A DNA stretch of 64,000 nucleotides from 2-01-FULL-41-14 sp046317875. Lineage in GTDB: Bacteria > Pseudomonadota > Alphaproteobacteria > UBA7879 > UBA5542. The DNA lies in NCBI GenBank assembly GCA_046317875.1, contig JBKCVN010000010.1:1-64000 (forward strand), written 5' to 3'. Under the pieces are notes generated by a model. It was not told the DNA's origin. It saw only the letters and a program-made list of their open reading frames with translations, and ran no database searches. The first letter of the stretch is position 1. Each line of letters begins with the position of its first letter. Below are positions 9,027 through 17,607 of the stretch, piece after piece. The translations under genes and the position numbers were made by a program.

Positions 9027-10315
9027 TTTCAGACCAGGATCGCATTTTTAAAAATCTACCCACCGAGCAAGAGCTGTTTGCCACCCAAGCGCGGGAGCAG
9101 GGGGATTGGGTGGATCTGGAATCCCTTTTGAGAAGGGGAAGAACAGATTTGTATCAGTCGATCAGGGAGTCAGGATTACAGGAAAAAGATAGATGGGCCC
9201 AGAACGTATATGAAAAATGGCACCCCTTTATGGGGAGGCAAGATAAGCCCTATATGGTGATTGATGTCGGCCGCGGCGCGCCTGGGGAGGTGGGGTTCCT
9301 GCACCTGATTTATTACGAAACGTATAAACTGGTGGAGGGAATTATTTTAGCTGCCTTTGTGGTGGATAGCCCCCATGCTTATATCTATGTGAGTGCAGAT
9401 CAAAAACGAGCCTTTGATATTTTAGAGCGGGTGATTCAAGAGGCCTATGAGGCGGGTATTTTGGGTGAGAATATTTTGGGCACCGGCTTTACATTTAACC
9501 TGCATATTCATGTGGGATCTAGCCAGTATGTGTCTTATCACCCCCATTCTGTTGTTCATGACTTGGCGGGTGATGAACAACCCGAGGGGCTGTTATGGGG
9601 GCGCAAAGTTGTGGTCCATAAAGTTGAAACGGTGGCCGCGTTGTCGACGGTTTTCAAGCGGGGAAAAGAATGGTTTTTGGGATTGGGAACGCCGGGAAGT
9701 CGGGGTACAAAAATATTTTCGTTTTCAGGGCATGTGAATAAGCCCTGTGTTATTGAAGAACAATTTGGTGTTTCGTTGCGGGCAACTCTCGAGCAGTACG
9801 CCGATGGAGTAAGGGGGGGATGGTCCCATCTGAATTGTATATTCCCGGGTGGAATCGCAACCCCCTTTTTGGTGAAATCCTTTTGTCAGGATCTGGCCTT
9901 ATCCTATGAGGGTATGGCGAAATATCATTCGTTCTTGGGAAGTGGTGGTATGGTGATTGTGAATGGGTCGGTCAGTATTCTGACATTCACCTTAACCGCC
10001 TTGGCCTTTCTGGCGCCCTTTTCGGGCAAGAAATGCATTTTTTGCTCAAAGGGTCTGAATCTATGTTTAGGGGCTTTGCGTGAAATTCAACATCATGAAA
10101 AAGACCTGTCCTTTGTGGTGAATCGATATGGAAAATTAGAAGAATTGGCGACCATAATAAAAAGAAGATGCCAGTGTGGATATGCAGCCGAGGCTTTGCA
10201 TCCCATTCATCGATACTTACAATATACCCAGGAAGAAATGGGTGACATTACAATATCTTTAGATAACACTGACAAATCGGCAGAGGATGAGAAAGAGGCG
10301 TTGCATGTCTTGTAA
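9023..10315 (+). CDS. nuoF: NuoF-like protein lacking FMN and NADH sites
   Basis: NuoF normally holds FMN, binds NADH and carries cluster N3. This 430-residue protein aligns end to end with NuoF (DQDRIFKNL at the start, GTKIFSFSGHVNKPC, GVRGGW). The flavin and nucleotide motifs are gone. GRGGAGFPTG aligns without a gap to EKDRWAQNVY, NADESEPG to DVGRGAPG, and CGEET to SYHPH. About nine residues after CGEET are missing, and VNNVET reads VHKVET. In N3, SCGQCTPC reads SGKKCIFC, so the first of four cysteines is Gly while the C-terminal ligand is kept (RCQCGYAAE). It cannot be an ordinary NADH dehydrogenase. Confidence 0.86.
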   Translation: MISDQDRIFKNLPTEQELFATQAREQGDWVDLESLLRRGRTDLYQSIRESGLQEKDRWAQNVYEKWHPFMGRQDKPYMVIDVGRGAPGEVGFLHLIYYETYKLVEGIILAAFVVDSPHAYIYVSADQKRAFDILERVIQEAYEAGILGENILGTGFTFNLHIHVGSSQYVSYHPHSVVHDLAGDEQPEGLLWGRKVVVHKVETVAALSTVFKRGKEWFLGLGTPGSRGTKIFSFSGHVNKPCVIEEQFGVSLRATLEQYADGVRGGWSHLNCIFPGGIATPFLVKSFCQDLALSYEGMAKYHSFLGSGGMVIVNGSVSILTFTLTALAFLAPFSGKKCIFCSKGLNLCLGALREIQHHEKDLSFVVNRYGKLEELATIIKRRCQCGYAAEALHPIHRYLQYTQEEMGDITISLDNTDKSAEDEKEALHVL

Positions 10316-12374
10316 TGCTTTTGACATAAGGATCGATGGGCAAGTCATTCCCTGTGTGGAAGGGCAAACCATTTTACAAGCAGCCCTAAAGGCTGGGGTT
10401 GTGATTCCCCATCTTTGTTATCATCCGGGCTTGCCGCCCCAAAATGCCTGTCATACTTGTTTTGTGACTGTTGAGGGACAGTCAGGACTGTTAACTTCGT
10501 GTACAGAAAAAGTAACCCCCGGGCTAAGTCTTGTTACAAAAACTGCTGACATTGAAGAAGCCCGTCAAGACGTACTAGGTCTTTTAATGGCGACCCATCC
10601 CGCCGAGTGTGCTGTTTGTACCCAAGCCGGAGCCTGTGATTTGCAAGACGCGGCTTTTTTATATGGACCCAAGAAAGCGATGGGGATTAGCGGAATTACC
10701 AGGAGCGTATCTACCTCTTTGAACAGTAATGTGCAGGGACGCATGAGCCGATGTATTGGGTGCCAAAAATGTATTGCTTTTTTGGATCATGTGGCGGGCA
10801 CAGGGGAGTTGGGTCTGTTTCAAGATGCTGATGGTTTTAAGGTAAAGCCTGCCTTTCCCCAGGGGGTTCAATCTGAACTTTCGGGAAATTTAATTGATAT
10901 CTGCCCGTCGGGTGCTTTAATAGGGGCCCCTGGTTATGGCCTAGAACGGCCTTGGGAAATTAAAACCACCTTGTCGATTGATGTGATGGATGCCATGGGA
11001 TCGACGATTCAACTGGGGCATCATCAAGGGCACGTGGTGCGTATTTTGCCCCAAATAAATGAGCAGGTGAACCAGTACTGGATTACAGATAAAATTCGAT
11101 TCTCGGTAGATGGACTGAAATCTCAGCGGCTGGATCAGCCCTATGTTCGAACTGCAGAAGGCTTAAAACCAGTATCTTGGATCGAGGCCTTTAAGCTGTT
11201 GGTGCGGAAAATTTCCATATTAGAACCCCATGAAATAGCTTTTCTGGTTGGAGACTTGATGGAGGTAGATTCGGTTTATTTACTGCGCCAGTTATTAGAT
11301 GATTTAAAAGTACCCCATCGGGATTGCAGGGTAGAGGGAGCCTTTCTGCCCACCCATAGCCGTTCGGACTATTTATTCAATACGGGCTTTAAAAACTTAG
11401 ACCGGTCGGATGCCTGTTTGGTGATTGGGTCAGATATAAGGCGAGATGCGCCCCTTTTGAATGTACGTATTCGGACAAGATATGCCCAAATGGCTGATCG
11501 TTTTGCAGTGATTGGACAGCCCCAAGATTTACTGTTTAAGTATACATATTTAGGAAACAATGCGTCACTGTTGAACGACATAGCCAGTGGGAGTCATCCT
11601 TTCGCCCGGGTTTTGGAGGATTCTCACTTTCCCATGATCATTGTTGGGACTGATGCTCTGGCAGGTCCAGAGGGGGAGAAAGTATATAATACAGCCCGAT
11701 TTATTGCTGAAAAATATAAGATGAGACGGGATGATTGGGATGGATTTAATATTCTGCACCAGGCGGCAGGGCGCGTGGGAGCCTTACATGCAGGATTTAC
11801 CCCCCGACCAGAAGGCCAGGGGATGGGTGGTATTTTGCGAATGGCCAAAGCCGGGCATTTGAAACTTCTTTATTTGATGGGGGTGGATAATTTAGCCCTT
11901 CAGAATATGGAAGAAACGTTTATTGTCTATCAGGGGCACCATTGGGACCAAGGGGCAGAAAAAGCCCATTTAATTTTACCCGGGGCTGCCTTTTCTGAAA
12001 AAAATGGGTTCTATGTCAACATGGAAGGACGGGTTCAGTTTGCGGAACAAGCTGTGTTGCCCCCAGGTGATGCAAGGGAAGACTGGAAAATTATTCGCGG
12101 GCTTTCCGAGGTTCTGGGGCATAAACTGCCCTATGAGACCTATGACGATGTCTATAAAAGTGTGGATGGCTTTTTAACCCAGCATAAAAATACCAATTGT
12201 TCTAGGGCCACAGATACCCTTAAAGACACTTATGAACCCTTGGCATTCCAGTACGAAGTGGGTGCAGACACAAAAGATACTTACCTGACTAACCCCATTT
12301 GTCGAGCTTCTGCCACATTGGCCAAACGGGCGGCAGATTCAGCACAACCGATTAAACCGAAGAGACACTCATGA
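10305..12374 (+). CDS. nuoG: NADH-quinone oxidoreductase subunit G-like protein (75 kDa)
   Basis: NuoG is the large iron-sulfur subunit of the peripheral arm. The N-terminal 230 residues hold all expected ligands: the [2Fe-2S] site (HLCYH, ACHTC, TSC), the N5 site with its His ligand (HPAECAVC and GACDLQD) and the N4 site (RCIGCQKC and IDICPSGAL). LSIDVMDAMGS opens the molybdopterin-like domain, which carries no cofactor in this family. I start it at 10305 (MSCNAF), 6-7 nt after a GAGG, rather than at 10287, giving 689 residues and an 11 bp overlap with nuoF. It is the best preserved subunit of the operon. Confidence 0.9.
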   Translation: MSCNAFDIRIDGQVIPCVEGQTILQAALKAGVVIPHLCYHPGLPPQNACHTCFVTVEGQSGLLTSCTEKVTPGLSLVTKTADIEEARQDVLGLLMATHPAECAVCTQAGACDLQDAAFLYGPKKAMGISGITRSVSTSLNSNVQGRMSRCIGCQKCIAFLDHVAGTGELGLFQDADGFKVKPAFPQGVQSELSGNLIDICPSGALIGAPGYGLERPWEIKTTLSIDVMDAMGSTIQLGHHQGHVVRILPQINEQVNQYWITDKIRFSVDGLKSQRLDQPYVRTAEGLKPVSWIEAFKLLVRKISILEPHEIAFLVGDLMEVDSVYLLRQLLDDLKVPHRDCRVEGAFLPTHSRSDYLFNTGFKNLDRSDACLVIGSDIRRDAPLLNVRIRTRYAQMADRFAVIGQPQDLLFKYTYLGNNASLLNDIASGSHPFARVLEDSHFPMIIVGTDALAGPEGEKVYNTARFIAEKYKMRRDDWDGFNILHQAAGRVGALHAGFTPRPEGQGMGGILRMAKAGHLKLLYLMGVDNLALQNMEETFIVYQGHHWDQGAEKAHLILPGAAFSEKNGFYVNMEGRVQFAEQAVLPPGDAREDWKIIRGLSEVLGHKLPYETYDDVYKSVDGFLTQHKNTNCSRATDTLKDTYEPLAFQYEVGADTKDTYLTNPICRASATLAKRAADSAQPIKPKRHS

Positions 12375-13342
12375 TTCAAGATTTGTGGTTGCCGCTGAAG
12401 ATAATAGGATATGGATTGGGATCCTTTTTAGTGGTGCTTTACTTAATGTATTTCGAACAACGTCTGATTGGCTTCCTTCAAATGCGTAGATTAAAAGGCA
12501 ATACTTTGGGACTCAGAGATTTATTTTTCCCCATAGCCCTTTTAATTAATTTATTTCGTGTCCGATTATTATTTCCAGAAACGCCCCATAAGTTTTTATA
12601 CGTGCTGTTGCCCTTTATGTTGGCTTTGGGCGTGTTTCTGTTGGGAACATTCATCCCCTTTCATAAAACAGGTTTATTCTGGAAATCGGATTACGGCATT
12701 TTATGGGTGATTGTAATTTTCCATTTGGGTATCTTTTTGATGTTATTAACGGGTTGGGTAAGCCAAACACAATATACGTTGCAGGGTATCATCAGACTAT
12801 TTGGACATTTTGTGGCGTCGGGTTTATTGTTGGTGATGACGTTGATGGTGGTGGCTTTATGGGCAGGTTCAATGAATTTTGTTCATATTATCCAAGAACA
12901 GAAATCTTTGTGGTTTGTGGTTCCCCTTTTCCCTGTTTTTTTGGTACATATGGTTGTTTTGTTGATGCGGGGTCGGGTGTCTCCCTTTGGGGCCTCGGAA
13001 TCGGGATTGGATTTAATGGGGGGATATAAAAGCCGGTATACGGGGGGGTTATCCGTATTGGTAATTGTATCTGAATATTGTCACTTTCTGTTCCTGTCGG
13101 CTTTGACGGTTGTGCTGTTTTTTGGGGGATGGTTGCCTTTTTGGGATGTGTCTTATATCTCAGGATTTGCGTGTTTCTTTCTAAAGTTGATATTTTTTCT
13201 GATGATGATTTGGGGGCTAAAAGCCATTTTGCCAAATATGCGACATGATCAGTTTATTCGGTTAAGTTTTAAATTTTTCTTGCCTCTGATTGGGGGTTTA
13301 GCGTTGTTCTATAGTTTAATTAAAGTGATGATGGTGGCATAA
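12371..13342 (+). CDS. nuoH: Divergent NADH-quinone oxidoreductase subunit H-like protein
   Basis: NuoH is the membrane subunit that forms the quinone tunnel and the first part of the proton path. About eight hydrophobic segments and several anchors (FEQRLIG, WFVVPLFPVF, GGWLPF, MRHDQFIRL) identify it, and 323 residues is normal. The conserved charged loop AETNRAPFDLPEAESELVAGY reads MRGRVSPFGASESGLDLMGGY, so the first Glu is Arg, Arg is Val, Asp is Gly and two further acids are changed. The QPxADGxKL region is also lost (RDLFFPIALLI). It overlaps nuoG by 4 bp. No nuoI or nuoJ follows, and pgk starts 3 bp after the stop. Confidence 0.85.
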   Translation: MIQDLWLPLKIIGYGLGSFLVVLYLMYFEQRLIGFLQMRRLKGNTLGLRDLFFPIALLINLFRVRLLFPETPHKFLYVLLPFMLALGVFLLGTFIPFHKTGLFWKSDYGILWVIVIFHLGIFLMLLTGWVSQTQYTLQGIIRLFGHFVASGLLLVMTLMVVALWAGSMNFVHIIQEQKSLWFVVPLFPVFLVHMVVLLMRGRVSPFGASESGLDLMGGYKSRYTGGLSVLVIVSEYCHFLFLSALTVVLFFGGWLPFWDVSYISGFACFFLKLIFFLMMIWGLKAILPNMRHDQFIRLSFKFFLPLIGGLALFYSLIKVMMVA

Positions 13343-13345
13343 ATA

Positions 13346-14524
13346 ATGAAATTCAAAACGCTGAGTGATTTTGTAGTGCAGGGAAAAAAAGTAGTGGTAA
13401 GGGCTGATTTGAATGTGCCCCTATTCCAAGGCCAGATTACAGACAACAGCCGGATTCTGGCCGTGTTGCCCACCTTACAAGAACTATTAGAAAAAGGAGC
13501 CTCGGTGATTTTAATTTCGCATCTGGGGCGCCCAAAAAATCGGGAGGCAGAATTTTCCTTAAGGCCAGTGGCTGAGGAAATAAAACAACTGTTATCACCC
13601 TCATCTTTTTATTTTGCCGAGACCCTAGAGGAAGCACAGCTGCATAGCACCCGTTTAAAACCGGGGTATGTGATGATGATGGAGAATTTACGTTTTTATG
13701 CCGAAGAGGAAGAAAATGATAAGGCTTTTTCGCAAAAGCTGGCCCAGCTGGGGGATATTTATGTAAACGATGGGTTCTCTGTATCCCATCGGGCCCATGC
13801 GTCAGTAGAGGGCATTACCCACTTTTTGCCCAGTTGTGCGGGCCGACTTTTGGAAAGCGAACTAACTCATTTAGAGAAATTTTTAACCCATCCCCGGCCC
13901 CCCGTGGTGGCTATTTTGGGGGGCTCCAAAATTTCCACCAAATTAGGATTAATTAAAAATTTATTACCGAAAGTGAATACCCTTTTGATTGGGGGAGGAA
14001 TGGCCGGAACCCTTTTGAGTGCCCAGGGCATTTCTGTGGGGGCTTCTTTACAGGAGCCACAAATGAAAGACGAAGCGCTGAGCCTATTAAGATTAGCCCA
14101 GCAAAAAAAATGCGAGATTGTTTTATCCACCGATGTAATGGTGGCCACCCATCCCGATACGGTTGAAGGGAAGCGGTTATGCTCGGTTCATGATATTGCT
14201 GACCATGAAATGATTATGGATGTGGGGCCTGAAACCATCGCCCTTTTTCAACAAAAGCTAAAAAACGCCAAAACCGTGGTATGGAATGGCCCCTTGGGGC
14301 GTGTAGAGGTGCCATCTTTTGCCCAAGGAACCGAATCGGTAGCCCAGTTTTTAGCCCAGCAAAAGGATATGATTACGGTTTCAGGGGGGGGAGATACGGT
14401 GGCTATTTTAAACAAATTAGGCCTGGTTGAACGGTTTTCCTATGTTTCTTTATCCGGCGGTGCTTTTCTAGAGTGGCTTGAGGGGAAAGTCTTACCCGGA
14501 TTGGTGGCTTTGGAAAACGCTTGA
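13346..14524 (+). CDS. pgk: Phosphoglycerate kinase
   Basis: This glycolytic enzyme converts 1,3-bisphosphoglycerate and ADP to 3-phosphoglycerate and ATP. The protein has 392 residues, which is normal. It shows the N-terminal substrate-domain signature VVVRADLNVPL, then DNSRILAVLPTL, SHLGRPK and FVN-type NDGFSVSHRAHAS, and the C-terminal nucleotide part VVWNGPLGRVE and SGGGDTVAIL. The start lies 3 bp after the nuoH stop, so the gene is very likely the last cistron of the nuo-like operon. A run of eight G (14384-14391) inside the nucleotide-binding part is a potential slippage site but does not break the frame here. Confidence 0.96.
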   Translation: MKFKTLSDFVVQGKKVVVRADLNVPLFQGQITDNSRILAVLPTLQELLEKGASVILISHLGRPKNREAEFSLRPVAEEIKQLLSPSSFYFAETLEEAQLHSTRLKPGYVMMMENLRFYAEEEENDKAFSQKLAQLGDIYVNDGFSVSHRAHASVEGITHFLPSCAGRLLESELTHLEKFLTHPRPPVVAILGGSKISTKLGLIKNLLPKVNTLLIGGGMAGTLLSAQGISVGASLQEPQMKDEALSLLRLAQQKKCEIVLSTDVMVATHPDTVEGKRLCSVHDIADHEMIMDVGPETIALFQQKLKNAKTVVWNGPLGRVEVPSFAQGTESVAQFLAQQKDMITVSGGGDTVAILNKLGLVERFSYVSLSGGAFLEWLEGKVLPGLVALENA

Positions 14525-14526
14525 AC

Positions 14527-15066
14527 CTAAACCCTTTTCGAAATCCATATGGCTGCGCGGCATCCCACTTTAATAAGGTTTTTAAATGTTTTGTAGCCCT
14601 TCATCTCTTCCGCATGGTGATCGTGGCCTATATGTTTGTGTTCCTGTTCTTCTTGATAACAGGTGGTAACAAGGTTTTTAACATCCATAGGGGTATCCAA
14701 AGGTAAATCATTCAGTTGTTGGGCGTAATGATCCTCGATCACTTCTTCTATGGCCAAGGTACAGGCCATGGCAGCCTTGGGGCCCAAAAGGGCAGAGATA
14801 ATACCCAACCCATAGGCAGCCTTATCCCATAGGGGTTCTAACAGGGTAGGGGGGATCTGATTTTGAATCCGATGGGATTCAAATTTTTGGAAGTGATTGG
14901 ATTCTTGGGTCAACATATGAGACAGCAAAGGCGCATACTGAGATTGTCCCAATATTTCCAGTTGTCCTTGGTACAGTTTCACCGCCGCCCTTTCCCCCGC
15001 ATGGTTCACCCGAATGAGGGATTGTAGCTGGGGTGAGCATGTTATTTCTTTTTTAATAGAATCCAT
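14527..15066 (-). CDS. coq7: Demethoxyubiquinone hydroxylase (Coq7 family)
   Basis: Coq7 is a di-iron hydroxylase for a late step of ubiquinone synthesis. The two repeated ligand-bearing halves are visible as RVNHAGERAAV and TQESNHFQKFE, then ACTLAIEEVIEDHY and QEEQEHKHIGHD, giving the expected Glu and His ligands. I start it at 15066 (MDSIKKE, with AGGA about 8 nt upstream), giving 179 residues; a longer frame to 15105 adds an unlikely N-terminus. It overlaps dsbB upstream by 25 bp. Together with ubiG at 51207 it shows that the cell makes ubiquinone, which matters for reading the quinone-site losses in the Nuo-like operon. Confidence 0.92.
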   Translation of the reverse strand: MDSIKKEITCSPQLQSLIRVNHAGERAAVKLYQGQLEILGQSQYAPLLSHMLTQESNHFQKFESHRIQNQIPPTLLEPLWDKAAYGLGIISALLGPKAAMACTLAIEEVIEDHYAQQLNDLPLDTPMDVKNLVTTCYQEEQEHKHIGHDHHAEEMKGYKTFKNLIKVGCRAAIWISKRV

Positions 15067-15542
15067 GAAAGTCCTGTTAAAAAGGCCGACACAATTGCAT
15101 TCCATTCGGCCAATGATAAAAAGAAAATTCTCAAACCAACAATATTGCAGGGTACCATCAGCGGTTGATTCAGAAGCTGTGCTTTAAGAGCCTCGACTGA
15201 ATGGGCTGAGATTTTGGGAGGCTGACAGAAAGAAGGTAAATCAAATAAATTGTATTCTAAGCCCACGTGGTACAGGGAGAGACCCAACCCCGTTACAAAA
15301 TTTAAAATCAAAAGATGTTTTAGGATCTTGATCGAAGCGGGACCCAGAACGAATAGAGACATCAGGGTTGCCAGAATAGTTCCCACCCAATAGGGGTATC
15401 GTTCGAGCCGACACATCTGGCAAACAGGAATATGAAAGACGTATTCCATTATAAAAGTGGCCAATAGAAGCCCAAACGACAGAAATGCAATGAAGCCTGG
15501 CCGTGCACAAGAAGAAAAAATCACAGGTAACTTAGAAACCAT
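15042..15542 (-). CDS. dsbB: Disulfide bond formation protein B family
   Basis: DsbB reoxidises DsbA in the inner membrane and passes electrons to ubiquinone. This 166-residue protein has four hydrophobic segments. The first periplasmic loop carries the CxxC pair (PVCQMCRLERYP), and the second loop has two more cysteines (SFCQ and VPCN), as in the family. It overlaps coq7 by 25 bp, which links a quinone-dependent enzyme with quinone synthesis. It is relevant for the many cysteine-containing exported proteins in this window, notably the lipoprotein at 31403. Confidence 0.88.
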   Translation of the reverse strand: MVSKLPVIFSSCARPGFIAFLSFGLLLATFIMEYVFHIPVCQMCRLERYPYWVGTILATLMSLFVLGPASIKILKHLLILNFVTGLGLSLYHVGLEYNLFDLPSFCQPPKISAHSVEALKAQLLNQPLMVPCNIVGLRIFFLSLAEWNAIVSAFLTGLSWILLKKK

Positions 15543-15786
15543 ATTTGTCCTCCATTTTTATTAGAAAGAATAACATGAAATATAATCGAAACCCATGTGT
15601 TTTATATTTATATAGATAAAGAACATATGTCTTGAAATGGTAGTTACTTTTAAAAAATTTAAAAAATGACACATTGTTATTTTTGAATTTTATGCGAACG
15701 TGAATAAATCATGATAATTAAGGGTGGCTTTTTAGGTTTTTTTTGGGGTAGTATTGTACCCTGAATTATAAAAAATTGGAGATTTC

Positions 15787-16344
15787 ATGACTACTGTTCA
15801 CCATCCTTCAAATTTTAATTTGCCCAATTTGCTATCCATCTTGCGCATTTTGATGATTCCTTTGGCCTTGTGGGGAATGATCAAAGAAGAATATTTATTT
15901 TCTTTCACCCTATTAATTATGGCCGGCATTACCGATGCCCTGGATGGATTTCTGGCCCGTAAGCTGGGCCAATTTACCCCCATGGGGCGGGTTTTGGACC
16001 CTTTGGCCGACAAGGTTTTGTTTGTGAGTGTTTTTATTACCATGGGTTTTTGGTTAGAGCTGTTTCCGGATTGGTTTTCTTGGATGATTGTGGGCCGTGA
16101 CTTGCTGATTTTGGGTGGGTTTTTCACCCTAATCCTAAGTCATAAAAATCGCAGCATCGAACCGACCCTCAGTGGAAAAATCCATACCATTTTATTGTTT
16201 GTTTTTTTATGCGTGGTGTTACTGTCCCTATCTTATGGCGTATCTATTCCCCTTAATCTTTTGATGTATGGTATGGCCTTGTCCACCCTGTTATCTTTGG
16301 GGGGATACTTTCGGGTGTGGCTGCGCCGGATGAGTGGTGAATAA
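15787..16344 (+). CDS. pgsA: CDP-diacylglycerol-glycerol-3-phosphate 3-phosphatidyltransferase
   Basis: This integral membrane enzyme makes phosphatidylglycerol phosphate from CDP-diacylglycerol and glycerol 3-phosphate. The CDP-alcohol phosphatidyltransferase signature is complete: D-x2-DG-x2-AR-x8-G-x3-D-x3-D, seen as DALDGFLARKLG, then MGRVLDPLADK. The N-terminal NLPNLLSILRI is typical of PgsA. The protein has 185 residues with five or six membrane segments. An SD-like TTGGAG lies 5-10 nt before the ATG. It is monocistronic and its 3' end is 4 bp from the convergent MFS gene. The 244 bp upstream gap is AT-rich and should hold the promoter; I see no further gene in it. Confidence 0.93.
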   Translation: MTTVHHPSNFNLPNLLSILRILMIPLALWGMIKEEYLFSFTLLIMAGITDALDGFLARKLGQFTPMGRVLDPLADKVLFVSVFITMGFWLELFPDWFSWMIVGRDLLILGGFFTLILSHKNRSIEPTLSGKIHTILLFVFLCVVLLSLSYGVSIPLNLLMYGMALSTLLSLGGYFRVWLRRMSGE

Positions 16345-16348
16345 TTAA

Positions 16349-17590
16349 TTATTTACGGCTGGGAATAAAAAGAAGACATCCCAGGAAGATAAGCGCTGTG
16401 CCCATTAAATAAAAACTGGGTGTGAAAAGGGCTGAATGGTATTCGATGGCCATGGTCAAAATCAAAGGTGTTAAGCCGCCCATTACACCCACCCCCAAAC
16501 TATAACTGAAGGAGACCCCTGTATAACGATCTTGGGTGGGGAAGAGCCTTTGGGAGAAAAGAGGCTGAACGCCAATAATACTGGCCACCAGTAAGCCCAA
16601 CAAAACATGGCCAAACAGAATGGAAAACCAGGCTGTGGCATTAAGGGTCATGAAAATAGGAATGGTAAGCCCGAAGATTAGAATGGAAGAAAGAACCAAT
16701 GTTTCTTTGGCGCCGTATTTGTCAGCATAACGCCCAAAAAGAGGGCAGGCCATCATACAAGTGACAAGTCCCGCCAAATTATAATACGACGCTTCATGAA
16801 AAGGGATGTCTAGGTAAGTTGTGAGATAAACACTTAGAAAACCCAACAGGGTATAGGTTAAAATCCCATCAAAGGCCCCGACTGCTAAAACCAAGAAGAA
16901 AGAAGAGAGGTGTTTAGATAAAACGGCTTTTAAGGGGATCTTTAAAACCTTCTTATTGGTTTCCAAATCAGAAAAGGCAGGGCTTTCGGATAGCTTTTGA
17001 CGAATGTAATACCCAAAAATACACAAAAGACCACCCACGAAAAAGGCGATTCTCCACCCCCAAATAGGGAAGTAATCTAAGGTAACCAAAGCCGCTGTGC
17101 CCGTGGCCAGAATGGAGCCTAATAGGCACGACCCTGTGATGAGACCCCCCACAAAACCGGGGGAGTTTTTTTCCGTATGTTCAAGTGCAAAAACCAAGGC
17201 TCCGTTAAATTCACCCCCTGCGCAAAGCCCTTGGGCCAAACGACATAAAATCAAAATAACAGGAGAGATGAATCCTAGAACTTCATACCCAGGCAAAACA
17301 CAAATAATTAAGGTGGGGATTCCCATATAAAGAATGGAGAGACCCAGGGCCTTTTTACGTCCTAATCTGTCGCCGATATAGCCAAAAAGAATGGCGCCTA
17401 GGGGGCGCACCAAAAAGGCTGCTGCAAAGGCCGCAAGACTGGCCAGTAGTGAAAAGGTTTTATCCGTGTTAGGAAAATAAATTTCTGCAAACAAAGAGGC
17501 CAAAGAAGCATACAACGTGAGGTTGTAAAACTCGAGGGTATTTCCCAAGATGCTGGCAAATATAATATGTGACTTTTTACTCGTTTGCAT
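16349..17590 (-). CDS. MFS transporter, metabolite:H+ symporter (ProP/MHS-like) family
   Basis: This 413-residue permease has twelve hydrophobic segments and the MFS loop motif GYIGDRLGRKKAL between segments 2 and 3. The N-terminus (SILGNTLEFYNLTLYASLA) and RLAQGLCAGGEFNGALVFALEH match the metabolite:H+ symporter subfamily that includes ProP and organic-acid carriers. Related transporters in intracellular alphaproteobacteria occur in many copies and take up host metabolites or osmolytes. The substrate cannot be read from the sequence. The start is 18 bp downstream of the aspS stop on the same strand. Confidence 0.88.
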   Translation of the reverse strand: MQTSKKSHIIFASILGNTLEFYNLTLYASLASLFAEIYFPNTDKTFSLLASLAAFAAAFLVRPLGAILFGYIGDRLGRKKALGLSILYMGIPTLIICVLPGYEVLGFISPVILILCRLAQGLCAGGEFNGALVFALEHTEKNSPGFVGGLITGSCLLGSILATGTAALVTLDYFPIWGWRIAFFVGGLLCIFGYYIRQKLSESPAFSDLETNKKVLKIPLKAVLSKHLSSFFLVLAVGAFDGILTYTLLGFLSVYLTTYLDIPFHEASYYNLAGLVTCMMACPLFGRYADKYGAKETLVLSSILIFGLTIPIFMTLNATAWFSILFGHVLLGLLVASIIGVQPLFSQRLFPTQDRYTGVSFSYSLGVGVMGGLTPLILTMAIEYHSALFTPSFYLMGTALIFLGCLLFIPSRK

Positions 17591-17607
17591 AGGGTATGTG
17601 TGCCTGA

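Noticed and set aside
12888..13235. A 115-residue minus-strand frame inside nuoH, and similar long antisense frames in recA, glmS and the antiporter gene
   Set aside because: They are shadows of well-supported genes with no Shine-Dalgarno and biased composition.
5779..13342. The nuo-like operon as a membrane-bound [NiFe] hydrogenase (Ech, Mbh or Hyc type)
   Set aside because: The NuoD-like protein lacks both hydrogenase CxxC motifs, and NuoE, NuoF and NuoG homologs are present, which those hydrogenases do not have in this form.
5779..13342. Sequencing error or pseudogene decay as the cause of the lost Nuo motifs
   Set aside because: All eight frames are intact with 4 bp ATGA overlaps, replacements align without gaps, and iron-sulfur ligands are selectively preserved.
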